Part shown: in pieces, positions 51,251 through 59,186 of the stretch
How positions within the stretch are numbered: position 1 is the stretch's first letter
How the letters are laid out: each line of letters opens with the position of its first letter
DNA from: CAJXSN01 sp947492235
GTDB taxonomy: Bacteria > Pseudomonadota > Alphaproteobacteria > Sphingomonadales > Sphingomonadaceae
DNA length: 64,000 nucleotides
NCBI RefSeq assembly: GCF_042492175.1
Contig: NZ_CP170453.1
Coordinates: forward strand, 1,240,001-1,304,000
Direction: 5' to 3'
The notes under the pieces: model-generated
The model's database searches: none
Told to the model about the DNA's origin: nothing
Seen by the model: only the letters and a program-made list of their open reading frames with translations
Position numbers and translations under genes: made by a program

Positions 51251-53595
51251 ACCGCCTCGCGCACTTCGATCAGCGGCACGGACGGGGCCTCTCCGGCGGC
51301 ATAATTGGCGCTGGTCACATCCAGCCGGTCTTCGGCAAAACGCACCGATACATCGAACAGGAAGCCTGCCGTGATGGCCGCGCCTTGGGGCGGTGCTTCA
51401 TCGAACATTAGCACTCCGCCTGCTTGCAGGCTCCAGCCAGTCACCTCCGCCCCGTCCACGGCCACACGGACCGTCTCGGCACGCGGGCGCGTGATCCGGC
51501 GAATTTGCGGCTCGTCGAACCCGCCGGGGGAATTGGCACCATAGGATTTGATCAGCGGGAAGCGCGCCGCCAGCCCGTCGCCGGTCGCGATGGTCTGGTC
51601 GAGCGGACCGGGCGTACCGGTCATGGCGTTGGAGCTGAAATCGAACGGATCGGACAGGCGGAAAGCGCGCGCCGCCCCGCGCCGGGCGCGGAAGAAGGCG
51701 ATCAGCGTGCCCAGCTCCTTCTCGCTGCGGATGCCCGGCCCGACATCGAAGCTGAGCCGCGCGTCAGACCACAGCGAGCTGCGCCGCTCATGGCCTGAAG
51801 CGGTGACCGCAATCGTGGTCGAAAATTCCGGGCTGACCCCGGCATCTCGGCCCAGAGCCAGCGGGTAGAGAACGTCGTCATAGGCCTGCATGGTGTCATC
51901 CTCCTGAAAGGGCAATCGGGTGTATCCGTCGCGCGCGACCTGCGGCAGCGCCCAGACATAGCGCTGGGCCACGCCGCGTTCCCGCGCTTCCTCCAGGCCC
52001 GCATCGATGATCGGCCAGAAGCGCGCTGCATCTTCCGCGAGGAGCACAAAGCCGGAGAGATAATCCTGCCGGTCCAGCGGATAGCCGAGCCGCTGATCGA
52101 CAAATGTGTAAGCGGCCCTGCGCAGGCCGTCGGCTCCGCCGGTCAACCAGTCGTAATCTTCGAGCTGGAGCCGGTCGAAAGCGGGAAAGGCCCACTCCAC
52201 CGGCAGATTGGCGCGCCGTGCTTCGGGCATGGCAGGGTCCAGAATGGTCGGCGTGAAAGCCAGCAGCAGGATCTCCGCCGGGCCGCTGGCCGCATCGCGC
52301 ACGGCCTGTCCCAGTGCGGCGGTGGAGTTCGCAAGCACAGTGCCCGCCAGATCCAGCACCTGTTTCTGGCGGAAATTGAAACTCGCCGTCATGTCGTCGA
52401 CCAGCGGGAGCGAGCCGAATTCGGCAAGGATCAACGCCCGCATGGAGGTGTCGTACAGGCAAATGGAGGCGGTGGCGGGGATGATCCACCACCATGGCTC
52501 GCCGATCTGGAACAGCACCGGCAAAGCTGCAGTCTCTTGCAAAGCGACGAACCGCGCGGCGACCGATTGCAGATACGCCATAGCGGGTGCGCTTGCCGGA
52601 GAAAGCAGCGCGGAGGGCGGGACCCAGCCGGTGCGGGCGTAATTGCCCTGACGGTCCTGCTGCTGCCAGTCGAGCGGACAATGCTCGGCAAACAGCTCGT
52701 AAGAGAGGGAGACGATCGGGTTGATGCGCGCTTGTTTGCAAGCTGCGAAGAACGCCTCGTGCCAGCGGTTTGCGGGGGTGCACAGGTTGCCTGTCTGGTC
52801 GACCAGCAAATCGTCCACATCGCGTTCCAGCCGGAAGAAATGGCTCATCCCGACATAATGGACCAGCCGATCGCGGTAACCGAGACCGATGATGGAGCGT
52901 AGCAGCCGTTCGGGCGTCTGGTTGAAGCTATCGTCATAGGCGGTGGCGATCCGCTCCCCGTGTTCGGGCAGCATCACATCGCCGATGGGCAGCACGGCAT
53001 GTTCGCCCTCGCAGCGTATCGCGCTCAGCTCTACCCAGCCATCCGCCCGTGCGGGCAAAGGCTGGTCGCTCCCTTGCACAAAAGCGGGCGGGACGCAGGA
53101 GATAAACATCCGGTCGATATCGGCGGGGTGCACCGCCTCGCCCGGCAGGACGAAGCCCGATTGGAGCGAGGAGAAGGGCAGGCTGATCTGCGCATCCTCC
53201 GGCGTGCCCGAGGCGTAGTTCCACAGCCGGACATACCAGCTGCGCGGAGTGCCCGCAGCGTCGCGGCCCTCGATGGTCAGCGTCGGGCCATTGACCGCAT
53301 CGAGCGCAATCACCCCGCCCGACCGCCACCGGAAATGCAGCACAGTGTGCGCATAGTCGCGATTGGTGTCGTAGCCGAGCAGCGGGTGATCGAGCGTGTC
53401 TTCGCTCTCCCAGATCAGCCCGGCGAGCTCGCCCTCGTTGTGAAACTCCAGATCGACCCGCAGCGAATCCGCGCCGGTAGTGACGATGCTGGCCATCATC
53501 GGACGGGGAAAATTGACCGTCCAGAACCGCGGATCGAAGCGCTGGATGAAATCGCTGTCCTGTCCTTGGCGTTTGCTCGCCAGCCAGAATGCCAT
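51247..53595 (-). CDS. GTA distal tail protein, DUF2460 with large N-terminal extension (gp12-like)
   Basis: A 782-residue protein. The last roughly 213 residues (from about 570) match the whole of the RcGTA gp12/DUF2460 protein: LYPLALGRDAGVSPEFSTTI, then RSSLWSDARLSFDVGPGIRS and FFRARRGAARAFRLSDPFDF. The first 560 residues are extra. Residues 1-190 read as a beta-sandwich, and about 230-540 contain alternating strands and helices with FQIGEPWWW, as in glycosidase-like TIM barrels. AAAGGAAAC precedes the ATG. The long frame continues upstream in the repeat but has no matching family start. Confidence 0.88.
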   Translation of the reverse strand: MAFWLASKRQGQDSDFIQRFDPRFWTVNFPRPMMASIVTTGADSLRVDLEFHNEGELAGLIWESEDTLDHPLLGYDTNRDYAHTVLHFRWRSGGVIALDAVNGPTLTIEGRDAAGTPRSWYVRLWNYASGTPEDAQISLPFSSLQSGFVLPGEAVHPADIDRMFISCVPPAFVQGSDQPLPARADGWVELSAIRCEGEHAVLPIGDVMLPEHGERIATAYDDSFNQTPERLLRSIIGLGYRDRLVHYVGMSHFFRLERDVDDLLVDQTGNLCTPANRWHEAFFAACKQARINPIVSLSYELFAEHCPLDWQQQDRQGNYARTGWVPPSALLSPASAPAMAYLQSVAARFVALQETAALPVLFQIGEPWWWIIPATASICLYDTSMRALILAEFGSLPLVDDMTASFNFRQKQVLDLAGTVLANSTAALGQAVRDAASGPAEILLLAFTPTILDPAMPEARRANLPVEWAFPAFDRLQLEDYDWLTGGADGLRRAAYTFVDQRLGYPLDRQDYLSGFVLLAEDAARFWPIIDAGLEEARERGVAQRYVWALPQVARDGYTRLPFQEDDTMQAYDDVLYPLALGRDAGVSPEFSTTIAVTASGHERRSSLWSDARLSFDVGPGIRSEKELGTLIAFFRARRGAARAFRLSDPFDFSSNAMTGTPGPLDQTIATGDGLAARFPLIKSYGANSPGGFDEPQIRRITRPRAETVRVAVDGAEVTGWSLQAGGVLMFDEAPPQGAAITAGFLFDVSVRFAEDRLDVTSANYAAGEAPSVPLIEVREAV

Positions 53596-53617
53596 AATGT
53601 TTCCTTTGAGCTGTGAC

Positions 53618-53714
53618 CGGTTCGCCCCCGCGAACCGCAAGGCCGACTGGCCGCCCGCAGCGACGCGGCCTTCAGGCCGCATGAGCGAGGAAATCGCGAG
53701 CGCGGATGCGCTTG
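53618..53714. repeat. Hairpin-rich repeat, partial copy E
   Basis: It contains the reverse complement of the H3 unit (CGGTTCGC/GCGAACCG at 53618-53637), then a GC block like the right half of copy A (GGCCGACTGGCCGCCCGCAG), a hairpin GCGGCCT/AGGCCGC, and AGCGC/GCGCT with loop GGAT (53699-53712). It fills the space between the tape-measure stop and the distal-tail start. Confidence 0.75.
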
Positions 53715-53726
53715 CGGAGAAGAAAC

Positions 53727-54305
53727 TCAGGCTTGCCTGAGTGCTCGGCTAACCGCGCTGGCGACCTGGCGGCTAGAGCGCTGCATTGCCGTGGGGGCTG
53801 AGAGACCGCGTTCGGCATTCAGCCTTATGGCCACATTGATGTTGCGCCCGCCGGAAGCGCCAGAGGTGCCGGAGCCGGTTTCCACCCGGCCCGCGCTGGT
53901 CGGCACGAACAATTCGGGTCCGCGCTCGCCGACGATATAACCGCGTCCGGGGGAGACCGGCCCGCCGGTGGCGCGTCCGGGCAGGCCGAACAATGCGCCC
54001 AGCGTGCCGCCGAGCAAGCCACCCAACCCGCTGTTGGATCCACCGAACAGCGAACCCAGACCGAGATTGAGCGCCTGCGAAGCTATCTGGTCCAACGCAG
54101 CGCTGGCCGTGCGCTTCAGGTCGTCAAAGCCAAGGCTTCCCTTGCGCAAGGCGGTAAGCAGCCCGCGCTCCAGAACGCCGCCAGCCTTCTCGAACCCTTG
54201 CACCAGAGTGCCGTCGAAGCTCGAGCGCATCTGGGCGATATCGGCCTGAAAGCCTTGCGTGCTGGCGCGAACCTCGACCAGCATTTCGTCGATCGGATCA
54301 TCCAT
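53727..54305 (-). CDS. GTA tape-measure protein (gp11-like)
   Basis: A 192-residue protein, short like RcGTA gp11 because the GTA tail is short. It has an N-terminal helical part (LVEVRASTQGFQADIAQMRS), a Gly/Leu-rich middle (NLGLGSLFGGSNSGLGGLLG) and a C-terminal GPELFVPTSAGRVE segment typical of tape-measure ends. Its ATG overlaps the preceding chaperone stop by eight bases. Confidence 0.87.
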   Translation of the reverse strand: MDDPIDEMLVEVRASTQGFQADIAQMRSSFDGTLVQGFEKAGGVLERGLLTALRKGSLGFDDLKRTASAALDQIASQALNLGLGSLFGGSNSGLGGLLGGTLGALFGLPGRATGGPVSPGRGYIVGERGPELFVPTSAGRVETGSGTSGASGGRNINVAIRLNAERGLSAPTAMQRSSRQVASAVSRALRQA

Positions 54306-54513
54306 GGCGGTGCCTTTTGTGTGTGTCGGTTGCGGTCATGCGGTCGATGTCGTCCCGTGAAATCGTATCTCGCGATGCCGCGCCCGCCGGAGGGGCGAGG
54401 GACAGCGCCAGTTCGGCAGGAGTGGCGGACCAGAACTCGCGCGGTTTCCAGCCAAGAGCCTGTGCGGCGAGGGCCGCCAGTTGCGGAACGCTGTCCGCCA
54501 ATCGCTCTTGCAT
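54298..54513 (-). CDS. GTA tail assembly chaperone (rcc01693-like)
   Basis: A 71-residue protein of the phage tail assembly chaperone type. WKPREFWSATPAELALSLAP is the recognised core. It is encoded between the GTA gp10 gene and the tape measure, the usual place. The ATG at 54513 lies eight bases after the gp10 stop. An in-frame extension to 54576 inside gp10 is open but lacks a ribosome site. Confidence 0.83.
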   Translation of the reverse strand: MQERLADSVPQLAALAAQALGWKPREFWSATPAELALSLAPPAGAASRDTISRDDIDRMTATDTHKRHRHG

Positions 54514-54521
54514 TACCCGCG

Positions 54522-54830
54522 CTAGCCCTGGCCCTGCAGGATCGCCCCGAGCAGAGCGCGCAAAGGTTTGGCGCAAGCCGCGAGCCCGGCTTCCATCACG
54601 GCGGTTCCCACTTCGTCGCGGGTCAGGTCCTGCCGCTGTGCAAGGCAGTGCCAGAACAGCGCGGTCATTTCGGAGAGGCGCAATTGTCCCTCGCCCGCCC
54701 GCTCGACCAGCGCGAAGAGCGGGCCCAGCTCTTCCTCTGCCGCAATCAGCGCGGTGAATGTCGGGCGCAGCAAATGCGGAGTGCCGGCTATCACCAACTC
54801 GGCCTCACCGCGTAAGCTGTTCGCGCTCAT
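54522..54830 (-). CDS. GTA gp10-like protein
   Basis: A 102-residue protein matching the GTA gp10 family (ELVIAGTPHLLRPTFTALIA, then EEELGPLF). Its place after the tail tube and before the chaperone supports a tail-assembly role. The ATG overlaps the tail-tube stop by four bases. The longer open frame upstream is a shadow of that gene. Confidence 0.87.
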   Translation of the reverse strand: MSANSLRGEAELVIAGTPHLLRPTFTALIAAEEELGPLFALVERAGEGQLRLSEMTALFWHCLAQRQDLTRDEVGTAVMEAGLAACAKPLRALLGAILQGQG

Positions 54831-55234
54831 GCGGGCAGCACCGGGCCTGAGCTTTCCAGCTGGAGCGTGTAATTGCGCTCGCCATTGAAATCGCCCGAAT
54901 AATCGAGCCGCTGGATCAGGAAGCGCCCCTGCATCCGTGCGCCGTCTTCGAAGCTTAGCTCGTAATCGGCGACCGTGCCGGACAGCGCTTCGGACTGGAT
55001 CTGAGCTTCGGCTGCGGAGCCGAGAAAGATGCCGCTGGCAGAGACACTGACCGAGCGGGTGCCCGCGCCGGAAAGCAAATCGCGCCAGCCGCCCGATTCC
55101 TTGTGCGTGACGACGACGGTGTCGCCATTGATCGACATCTGCGTGGTGCGCAGACCGGCGACGGTTTCGTAGGCTGGAGGCTGCGCTCCATCGGAAATCT
55201 TGAGGAGGAAGGCGGAGCCTTTTTGTGCAGGCAT
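54827..55234 (-). CDS. GTA major tail tube protein (gp9-like)
   Basis: A 135-residue tail-tube protein, MPAQKGSAFLLKISDGAQPP at the start and SGDFNGERNYTLQLESSGP at the end, the usual GTA gp9/TP901-1-type pattern. It would form the stacked rings of the tail. The ATG at 55234 follows an AAGGAC site. The region upstream is a long repeat-filled gap, which separates it from gp8 by about 400 bases. Confidence 0.9.
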   Translation of the reverse strand: MPAQKGSAFLLKISDGAQPPAYETVAGLRTTQMSINGDTVVVTHKESGGWRDLLSGAGTRSVSVSASGIFLGSAAEAQIQSEALSGTVADYELSFEDGARMQGRFLIQRLDYSGDFNGERNYTLQLESSGPVLPA

Positions 55235-55281
55235 TGGGGGAGGTCCTTTCGGGCGTGGGTTCAATTGGGAATGTTGCCGAG

Positions 55282-55443
55282 TTCGCGCAGAGAGCGCGGA
55301 GAAACGCAGAGGTCTTGTGCGAGCGGCGAGGCCGCTTTGGAATTGCGACGGTGCGACGCGGTGCGATGTGCACCGATCGAGTGCGGCTTCGCCGCGAGCG
55401 AGACATCTTCGCATCTCTGCTCCTCTGCGGTCTCTGCGCGAAA
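55282..55443. repeat. Inverted repeat, CTCTGCGxxTCTGCGGTCTCTGCGC type
   Basis: Long arms at 55282-55312 and 55415-55443 (TTCGCGCAGAGAGCG and CTCTGCGCGAA) with a further GCGGC-rich inner palindrome. The arms match a palindromic repeat I know from many high-GC genomes. It lies in the gp9-gp8 gap. Confidence 0.8.
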
Positions 55444-55486
55444 TACTGGCGCGGGCTGAGGCATTATGCCTTTGGTGGAAAAAACA

Positions 55487-55616
55487 TCGTCATTGCGAGG
55501 AGCGAAGCGACGCGGCAATCCAGAGTGCGACCACATTCGCCGGTCACTGCCGGTCCACTTGATTGGAACGGCATCCCATGGATTGCCGCGCTCCCTGCGG
55601 TCGCTCGCAATGACGA
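55487..55616. repeat. Inverted repeat, CGTCATTGCGAGGAGCGAAG type
   Basis: Arms at 55487-55523 (TCGTCATTGCGAGGAGCGAA, with GGCAATCCA) and about 55579-55616 (TGGATTGCC with CTCGCAATGACGA) enclose a 55-base loop. The arm sequence belongs to a well-known family of dispersed palindromes in several bacterial groups. It is the second repeat in the same gap. Confidence 0.85.
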
Positions 55617-55633
55617 AGTCGGGGGCAAGGTCT

Positions 55634-56023
55634 CTAAGTCAGCACTACCCGGAACCGATACTCCACCAGACTTGCCCGCTCGTTCTTTGCGCGGCGTTCG
55701 GTGCGGGCGCGCAGGAACTGGATGCCGGCGATCTCGTAGCCATTTTGCTGGGTAGGCAGCGTTTCCACCCGCGCTTCGATTGCCCGGAGCAGTTCAGCCG
55801 CATCGCCCGGCACGTCGCCGCGGTGGCGTAGCTCCAGCGCGATGCGGATTTCGCGGCCCGTGTGGGTCTTGCTGCTCCAGTCGACAGAGGCGCTGGCGAC
55901 AAGCGCGAGCCACGGCATCATGGCCCGGCTGGTCTCGGCCTCGTCCACCAGATTGACCGCTGCGGTAATCGTGGGTTCGCCGCGCAGCCAGCCGAGTAGA
56001 TCGGTGCGCAATTGGGTTTCCAT
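55634..56023 (-). CDS. GTA tail terminator/DUF3168 protein (gp8-like)
   Basis: A 129-residue protein with the DUF3168 pattern (LLGWLRGEPTITAAVNLVDE, then RATEIRIALEL-like HTGREIRIALELRHRGDVPG). It probably caps the tail tube at the head side. It begins three bases after the small protein of the gp7 place, in a compact arrangement. Confidence 0.85.
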   Translation of the reverse strand: METQLRTDLLGWLRGEPTITAAVNLVDEAETSRAMMPWLALVASASVDWSSKTHTGREIRIALELRHRGDVPGDAAELLRAIEARVETLPTQQNGYEIAGIQFLRARTERRAKNERASLVEYRFRVVLT

Positions 56024-56026
56024 GGG

Positions 56027-56224
56027 CTATTCCTCGAACATGTCGGGCCACAGGCCGCGCGGATCGCGCGACAGCGCTGCGGAGCGGCGGGCGTTGACGG
56101 CGTCCACCGCCATCCTCGCGGCGCGCGCGGCAAGGCGGCGGGTGAGAGCTGCGGCAGGCGGGCGGATGCGGGTGTCGATCACGGCGCCGTTCAAGTCAGC
56201 CGCATGATGCGCCACGGCCGCCAC
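56027..56224 (-). CDS. Small protein in the gp7 place
   Basis: A 65-residue, Arg/Ala-rich open frame between gp6 and gp8 (ALTRRLAARAARMAVDAVNA). It overlaps gp6 by 34 bases and ends three bases before gp8. Its position is that of RcGTA gp7, the head-tail stopper, but it is much shorter, and its sequence does not show a recognised family. It could be a shortened stopper or part of a different start choice. A later start would shrink it further. Confidence 0.5.
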   Translation of the reverse strand: MAAVAHHAADLNGAVIDTRIRPPAAALTRRLAARAARMAVDAVNARRSAALSRDPRGLWPDMFEE

Positions 56225-56733
56225 AAGGCAGCAACCGCAGCGGGCGGCGAGGAGCGCGGATCATCCTCGCGGGCCCGGTAATAATGCGCGGCAAGGCGTA
56301 GAATACCGTGGCGCAGGCCATCGGGCAGGCTGGCCCAATCGGGTGACAGGCCGGCAACAAATCGTACCGCGACCCGGCCTGCTGCGCCCGGGCGGATCAC
56401 GCGCACACACGCTGTCCCGTCAGCGCCCAGCTCGACCGCCCACGCATCGGAGGGAAGCGCGAAACGCGGCCCCTCGGCAGGAATGCCCTCGATCCCCAGC
56501 ACGGCCTGAACCGGCTGCGCAGGAACGCCTTGCCAGTCTTTGACGACCGGCAGGATCGCCTCTGCTTCAAAATTGATCGGGACGATACCGGTGAAAGCCT
56601 CGCACGCCTCCAGCGCGGCGCGAAGCAGGCTCGCCAGTTGCGGATTCTCGCTGTCGCGCGAAACGGCAAGCCACTGGCGCAATTCATCGAGTGCCCCCGC
56701 CATCACGGGGGGCACGAGGGTGGTTTTTGGCAT
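56191..56733 (-). CDS. GTA head-tail connector (gp6-like)
   Basis: A 180-residue connector of the phage gp6/phiE125 gp8 type. The helical part LRQWLAVSRDSENPQLASLL and the later LPDGLRHGILRLAAHYYRAR, typical of these adaptors, are visible. It joins the portal to the tail. It is separated from the capsid gene by a 369-base gap holding repeat copy B. Confidence 0.86.
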   Translation of the reverse strand: MPKTTLVPPVMAGALDELRQWLAVSRDSENPQLASLLRAALEACEAFTGIVPINFEAEAILPVVKDWQGVPAQPVQAVLGIEGIPAEGPRFALPSDAWAVELGADGTACVRVIRPGAAGRVAVRFVAGLSPDWASLPDGLRHGILRLAAHYYRAREDDPRSSPPAAVAALWRPWRIMRLT

Positions 56734-56802
56734 AATGGTCGTCCCTGTATGGGGAGGGGCGCATGATCGAGAGCGCGCGTGATGTGTGGCGGTTGTTGCG
56801 GT

Positions 56803-57049
56803 GTTTTTGTCTCATGCGCCTGCATCCGCAGGCGCGTCCTCGGTGCTGTTTCGATGCTTTGCATCGAGCACCTGCGGTCGGGCGGTCGCCCTCTGTCGGT
56901 CGCTGGTCGCGCCCGAGATCAGTCCGACATTGGTAGCCGGCGATGGTATCGGAGCCGATAGGCGACGACAGCGCGCGACCGCGCGCCGCCGCTTATGCGG
57001 CGTAGCAAGGGGTGCGGATGCACCCCGCCCGCAGGGTCCAAACAAAAAA
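56803..57049 (+). repeat. Hairpin-rich intergenic repeat, copy B (full)
   Basis: Full copy between capsid and gp6. H1 is at 56816-56835 (GCGCCTGC/GCAGGCGC, loop ATCC), the GCGCGTCCTCGGTGC block at 56832-56846, H2 at 56851-56867 (TCGATGC/GCATCGA, loop TTT). H3 is imperfect (one mismatch). CGCCGC/GCGGCG with loop TTAT and GGGGTGC/GCACCCC with loop GGAT follow, then CCCGCCCGCAGGG. The ends are GTTTTTGT and AAACAAAAAA. Confidence 0.83.
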
Positions 57050-57102
57050 GGCAGCGCGGGTGCAGCGCCAGCAATTGGCACTACACCCGCACGCGCTGCG
57101 CC

Positions 57103-58275
57103 CTACTCCTCGATCCGCAGCAGTTTGATCGCGCTGCTATCCAGCACCTGCCCGCCCACGCGCTTGGTCGCGTAGAAGTGGACGAAGGGCTTGTTGGTGA
57201 ACGGATCGCGCAGCACCTGCGTCGCGCTGCGTTCTGCAATCAGATAGCCGTGGCGGAAATTGCCGAATGCGACGGGGAATTCGCCCGCGCCGATATCGGG
57301 CATGTCCTCCGCCTCGACCACCGGATAGCCGAGCAATCGGTCGGGTTGACCATCGACCAGACCCGGCTGCCACAGAAACGCGCCATCGGCGGTCTTCAGC
57401 TTGCGGACCTGCGCCAGTGTGGCGCTGTTCATCACGAAGCTGGCGCCCTGGCGATGCCCGGCCTTAATCGTGTGGACCAGATCGATCAGCTTCGCATCGG
57501 GATCCGTGCCAAAACCGGCCGCGTCGCCGGTGCCGATATATTGCAGGGTGCCAAACGCGCGCGCGCCGTCGTCAGCGGTGGAGAAGGGCGCGGAGAGGAA
57601 CCCCTCGGGTTGGTCCGAGCCGGAGCCGCTGACGAAGGCAGCCCCTTCGGCGCGGGCGAATTCCATGGCGATCTCGCTCGCCAGCCAGCTTTCCAGATCG
57701 AAACCGGCATCGTCCAGCATGGTCTGGCTGGCCGCCGGATTGGCATAGAGATCACCCGATGGCGGCGCGATCTCGGCAAATTCCGGCGTTTCGGTCTCCG
57801 GGCGGGCCGCCGATTCGGAGACCCAGCCGCTGGCTGTGCCGCTGGTGCTGACCAGCTTGCGATAGCCTGCGCTACCGGTCTGTACCACTTGGGCGAGGCT
57901 GCGGATCGGGCTGATCTCGGTCAGCTCGCGGGCAATCATCGCATCGATGACGCGCGGCACGGCATAGCCGCCGTCGCTGGGTGTGATCGTGTTGAGCGAT
58001 TTGAGCTCGTGCGTGGAGCCGCGCCGCAGATAGCCATCGACGAAGCCTTTTACCTCGGGCGTGGCGGTGTCTGCTCCGCCGATGGCGGGGCGCGACGCGA
58101 CGCGCCCGATGCGGTCGACGCGGGCCTTCACCTCGTCGACATCGCTGCGCAGCGCGGTGACATCGGCCTCGGTTTTGTCCTGACGGGCGGCAATGTCGAA
58201 GCTCTGCATCGCAGGGTCGCGGGCCGGGTCTGGGGCCGTTTCTGCAGCGGAAATGGTGGAAGTGATGGTGTCCAT
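57103..58275 (-). CDS. GTA major capsid protein (gp5-like)
   Basis: A 390-residue HK97-fold capsid protein. A coiled scaffold-like N-terminal part (about 20-75) precedes the mature domain (SDGGYAVPRVIDAMIARELT, then LLGYPVVEAEDMPDI and GNFRHGYLIAERSATQVLRD). The protease encoded just upstream would remove the N-terminal part. The ATG at 58275 follows GGAAAGG. A start at 58326 would put part of the protein into the repeat. Confidence 0.94.
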   Translation of the reverse strand: MDTITSTISAAETAPDPARDPAMQSFDIAARQDKTEADVTALRSDVDEVKARVDRIGRVASRPAIGGADTATPEVKGFVDGYLRRGSTHELKSLNTITPSDGGYAVPRVIDAMIARELTEISPIRSLAQVVQTGSAGYRKLVSTSGTASGWVSESAARPETETPEFAEIAPPSGDLYANPAASQTMLDDAGFDLESWLASEIAMEFARAEGAAFVSGSGSDQPEGFLSAPFSTADDGARAFGTLQYIGTGDAAGFGTDPDAKLIDLVHTIKAGHRQGASFVMNSATLAQVRKLKTADGAFLWQPGLVDGQPDRLLGYPVVEAEDMPDIGAGEFPVAFGNFRHGYLIAERSATQVLRDPFTNKPFVHFYATKRVGGQVLDSSAIKLLRIEE

Positions 58276-58310
58276 AGGGGGTGCCTTTCCTGGCGTTGGG
58301 GATGGGGGAG

Positions 58311-58437
58311 TGTTTGTTGTCCGCACGCCATCCGGCGTGCGAAATCCTCGCGCCTGCGGCGCTGCGGGCGGCCGGTCGGCCTTGCGGTCGGCTAGTCGCC
58401 GACCGAGCTCCGGGACGAGGCTGAACCCGCGGACACG
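58311..58437 (+). repeat. Hairpin-rich repeat, partial copy D
   Basis: Partial copy between protease and capsid genes. H1 is at 58322-58341 (CGCACGCC/GGCGTGCG, loop ATCC), H2 in CGCGCC/GGCGC with loop TGC, and H3 at 58385-58405 (CGGTCGGC/GCCGACCG, loop TAGTC). It then changes to a different stem GAACCCG/CGGGTTC next to the protease stop. The start TGTTTGTTGT resembles that of copy A. Confidence 0.82.
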
Positions 58438-58440
58438 GGT

Positions 58441-58845
58441 TCAAGAAATAAAAATCACCCGCGCCTGATCCTGCAGCGGGTGGGTGACAAGGCTCACTTC
58501 GAACAGGTCGATTTCGTCCAGCTGGCGGCCTGATGGCTCTTGGCGGCTGGCCCGTGCGCGGTAGCCGAAGCTGAGGCCATCGACTGCGCGATTGGCGAGG
58601 AGGTTCGCGGCGCGGCTGTGGGGATTGTCGATTCTAGCAACGACCCGCAGGCCGCGCGCATCCTCCTCGGCGCGTTCGATCCAGCCGATCCGCTGCTCCG
58701 GATGGTGCTGCCAATAGAGCGGCAGCGGAGTGTCGCGTTCTCCCAGCGTACGGGCAAAGGCGCCGGGATGGATCGTATCGCGCGCGGCGTCGGGTGTGCC
58801 AAACAGGGCAGCGTATCCGGCAAAGCGCATGATCGGCGAACTCAT
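58441..58845 (-). CDS. GTA prohead protease (gp4-like)
   Basis: A 134-residue HK97-type prohead protease. MRFAGYAALFGTPDAARDTI opens it, the catalytic His is expected in LYWQHHPEQRIG, and the Ser in NRAVDGLSFGYRA. It matures the capsid protein encoded next. The ATG overlaps the preceding small gene by four bases. Confidence 0.91.
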   Translation of the reverse strand: MSSPIMRFAGYAALFGTPDAARDTIHPGAFARTLGERDTPLPLYWQHHPEQRIGWIERAEEDARGLRVVARIDNPHSRAANLLANRAVDGLSFGYRARASRQEPSGRQLDEIDLFEVSLVTHPLQDQARVIFIS

Positions 58846-59186
58846 CGGACCATCTCCGGCACGCCCAGCCTGACCGCAATGCCGATCAACAGAAGCGCGA
58901 ACATTCCGCGCATGATCCAGTCGAGCGCAGCCTTCAGCGCGCCCGATTTCGTTTCACGCCATGCGCCGAGCAGTTCGCGCAGTTCGTCGATGTCGTCCTG
59001 CGCGCTCTCATCGGCCAGACCCATGCGGCCCAGCGCCCGCGCCGCGCCTGCCTCGCTGGCTTCCTCGACAATCGCGCGCAGGGTGATCAGGTTGCTCGCA
59101 CCCGCGCCATCATCGCTCGTCGCCTGTGCGATCAGTCGCGCAATCATGTCTTCCGATGGCAGGGGGCTGTTCTCCATCCGGCTCAT
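58842..59186 (-). CDS. Small GTA membrane protein (gp3.5-like)
   Basis: A 114-residue protein between portal and protease. It has a helical N-terminal part and a C-terminal hydrophobic helix (WIMRGMFALLLIGIAVRLGV). A small gene of this kind is found at the same place in other GTA clusters. The role is unknown. The ATG overlaps the portal stop and its own stop overlaps the protease start, so its translation is coupled. Confidence 0.82.
   Translation of the reverse strand: MSRMENSPLPSEDMIARLIAQATSDDGAGASNLITLRAIVEEASEAGAARALGRMGLADESAQDDIDELRELLGAWRETKSGALKAALDWIMRGMFALLLIGIAVRLGVPEMVR

Noticed and set aside
56786..57175. Open frames inside repeat copy B
   Set aside because: Same reason as for copy A, and they run into the antisense of the capsid gene.
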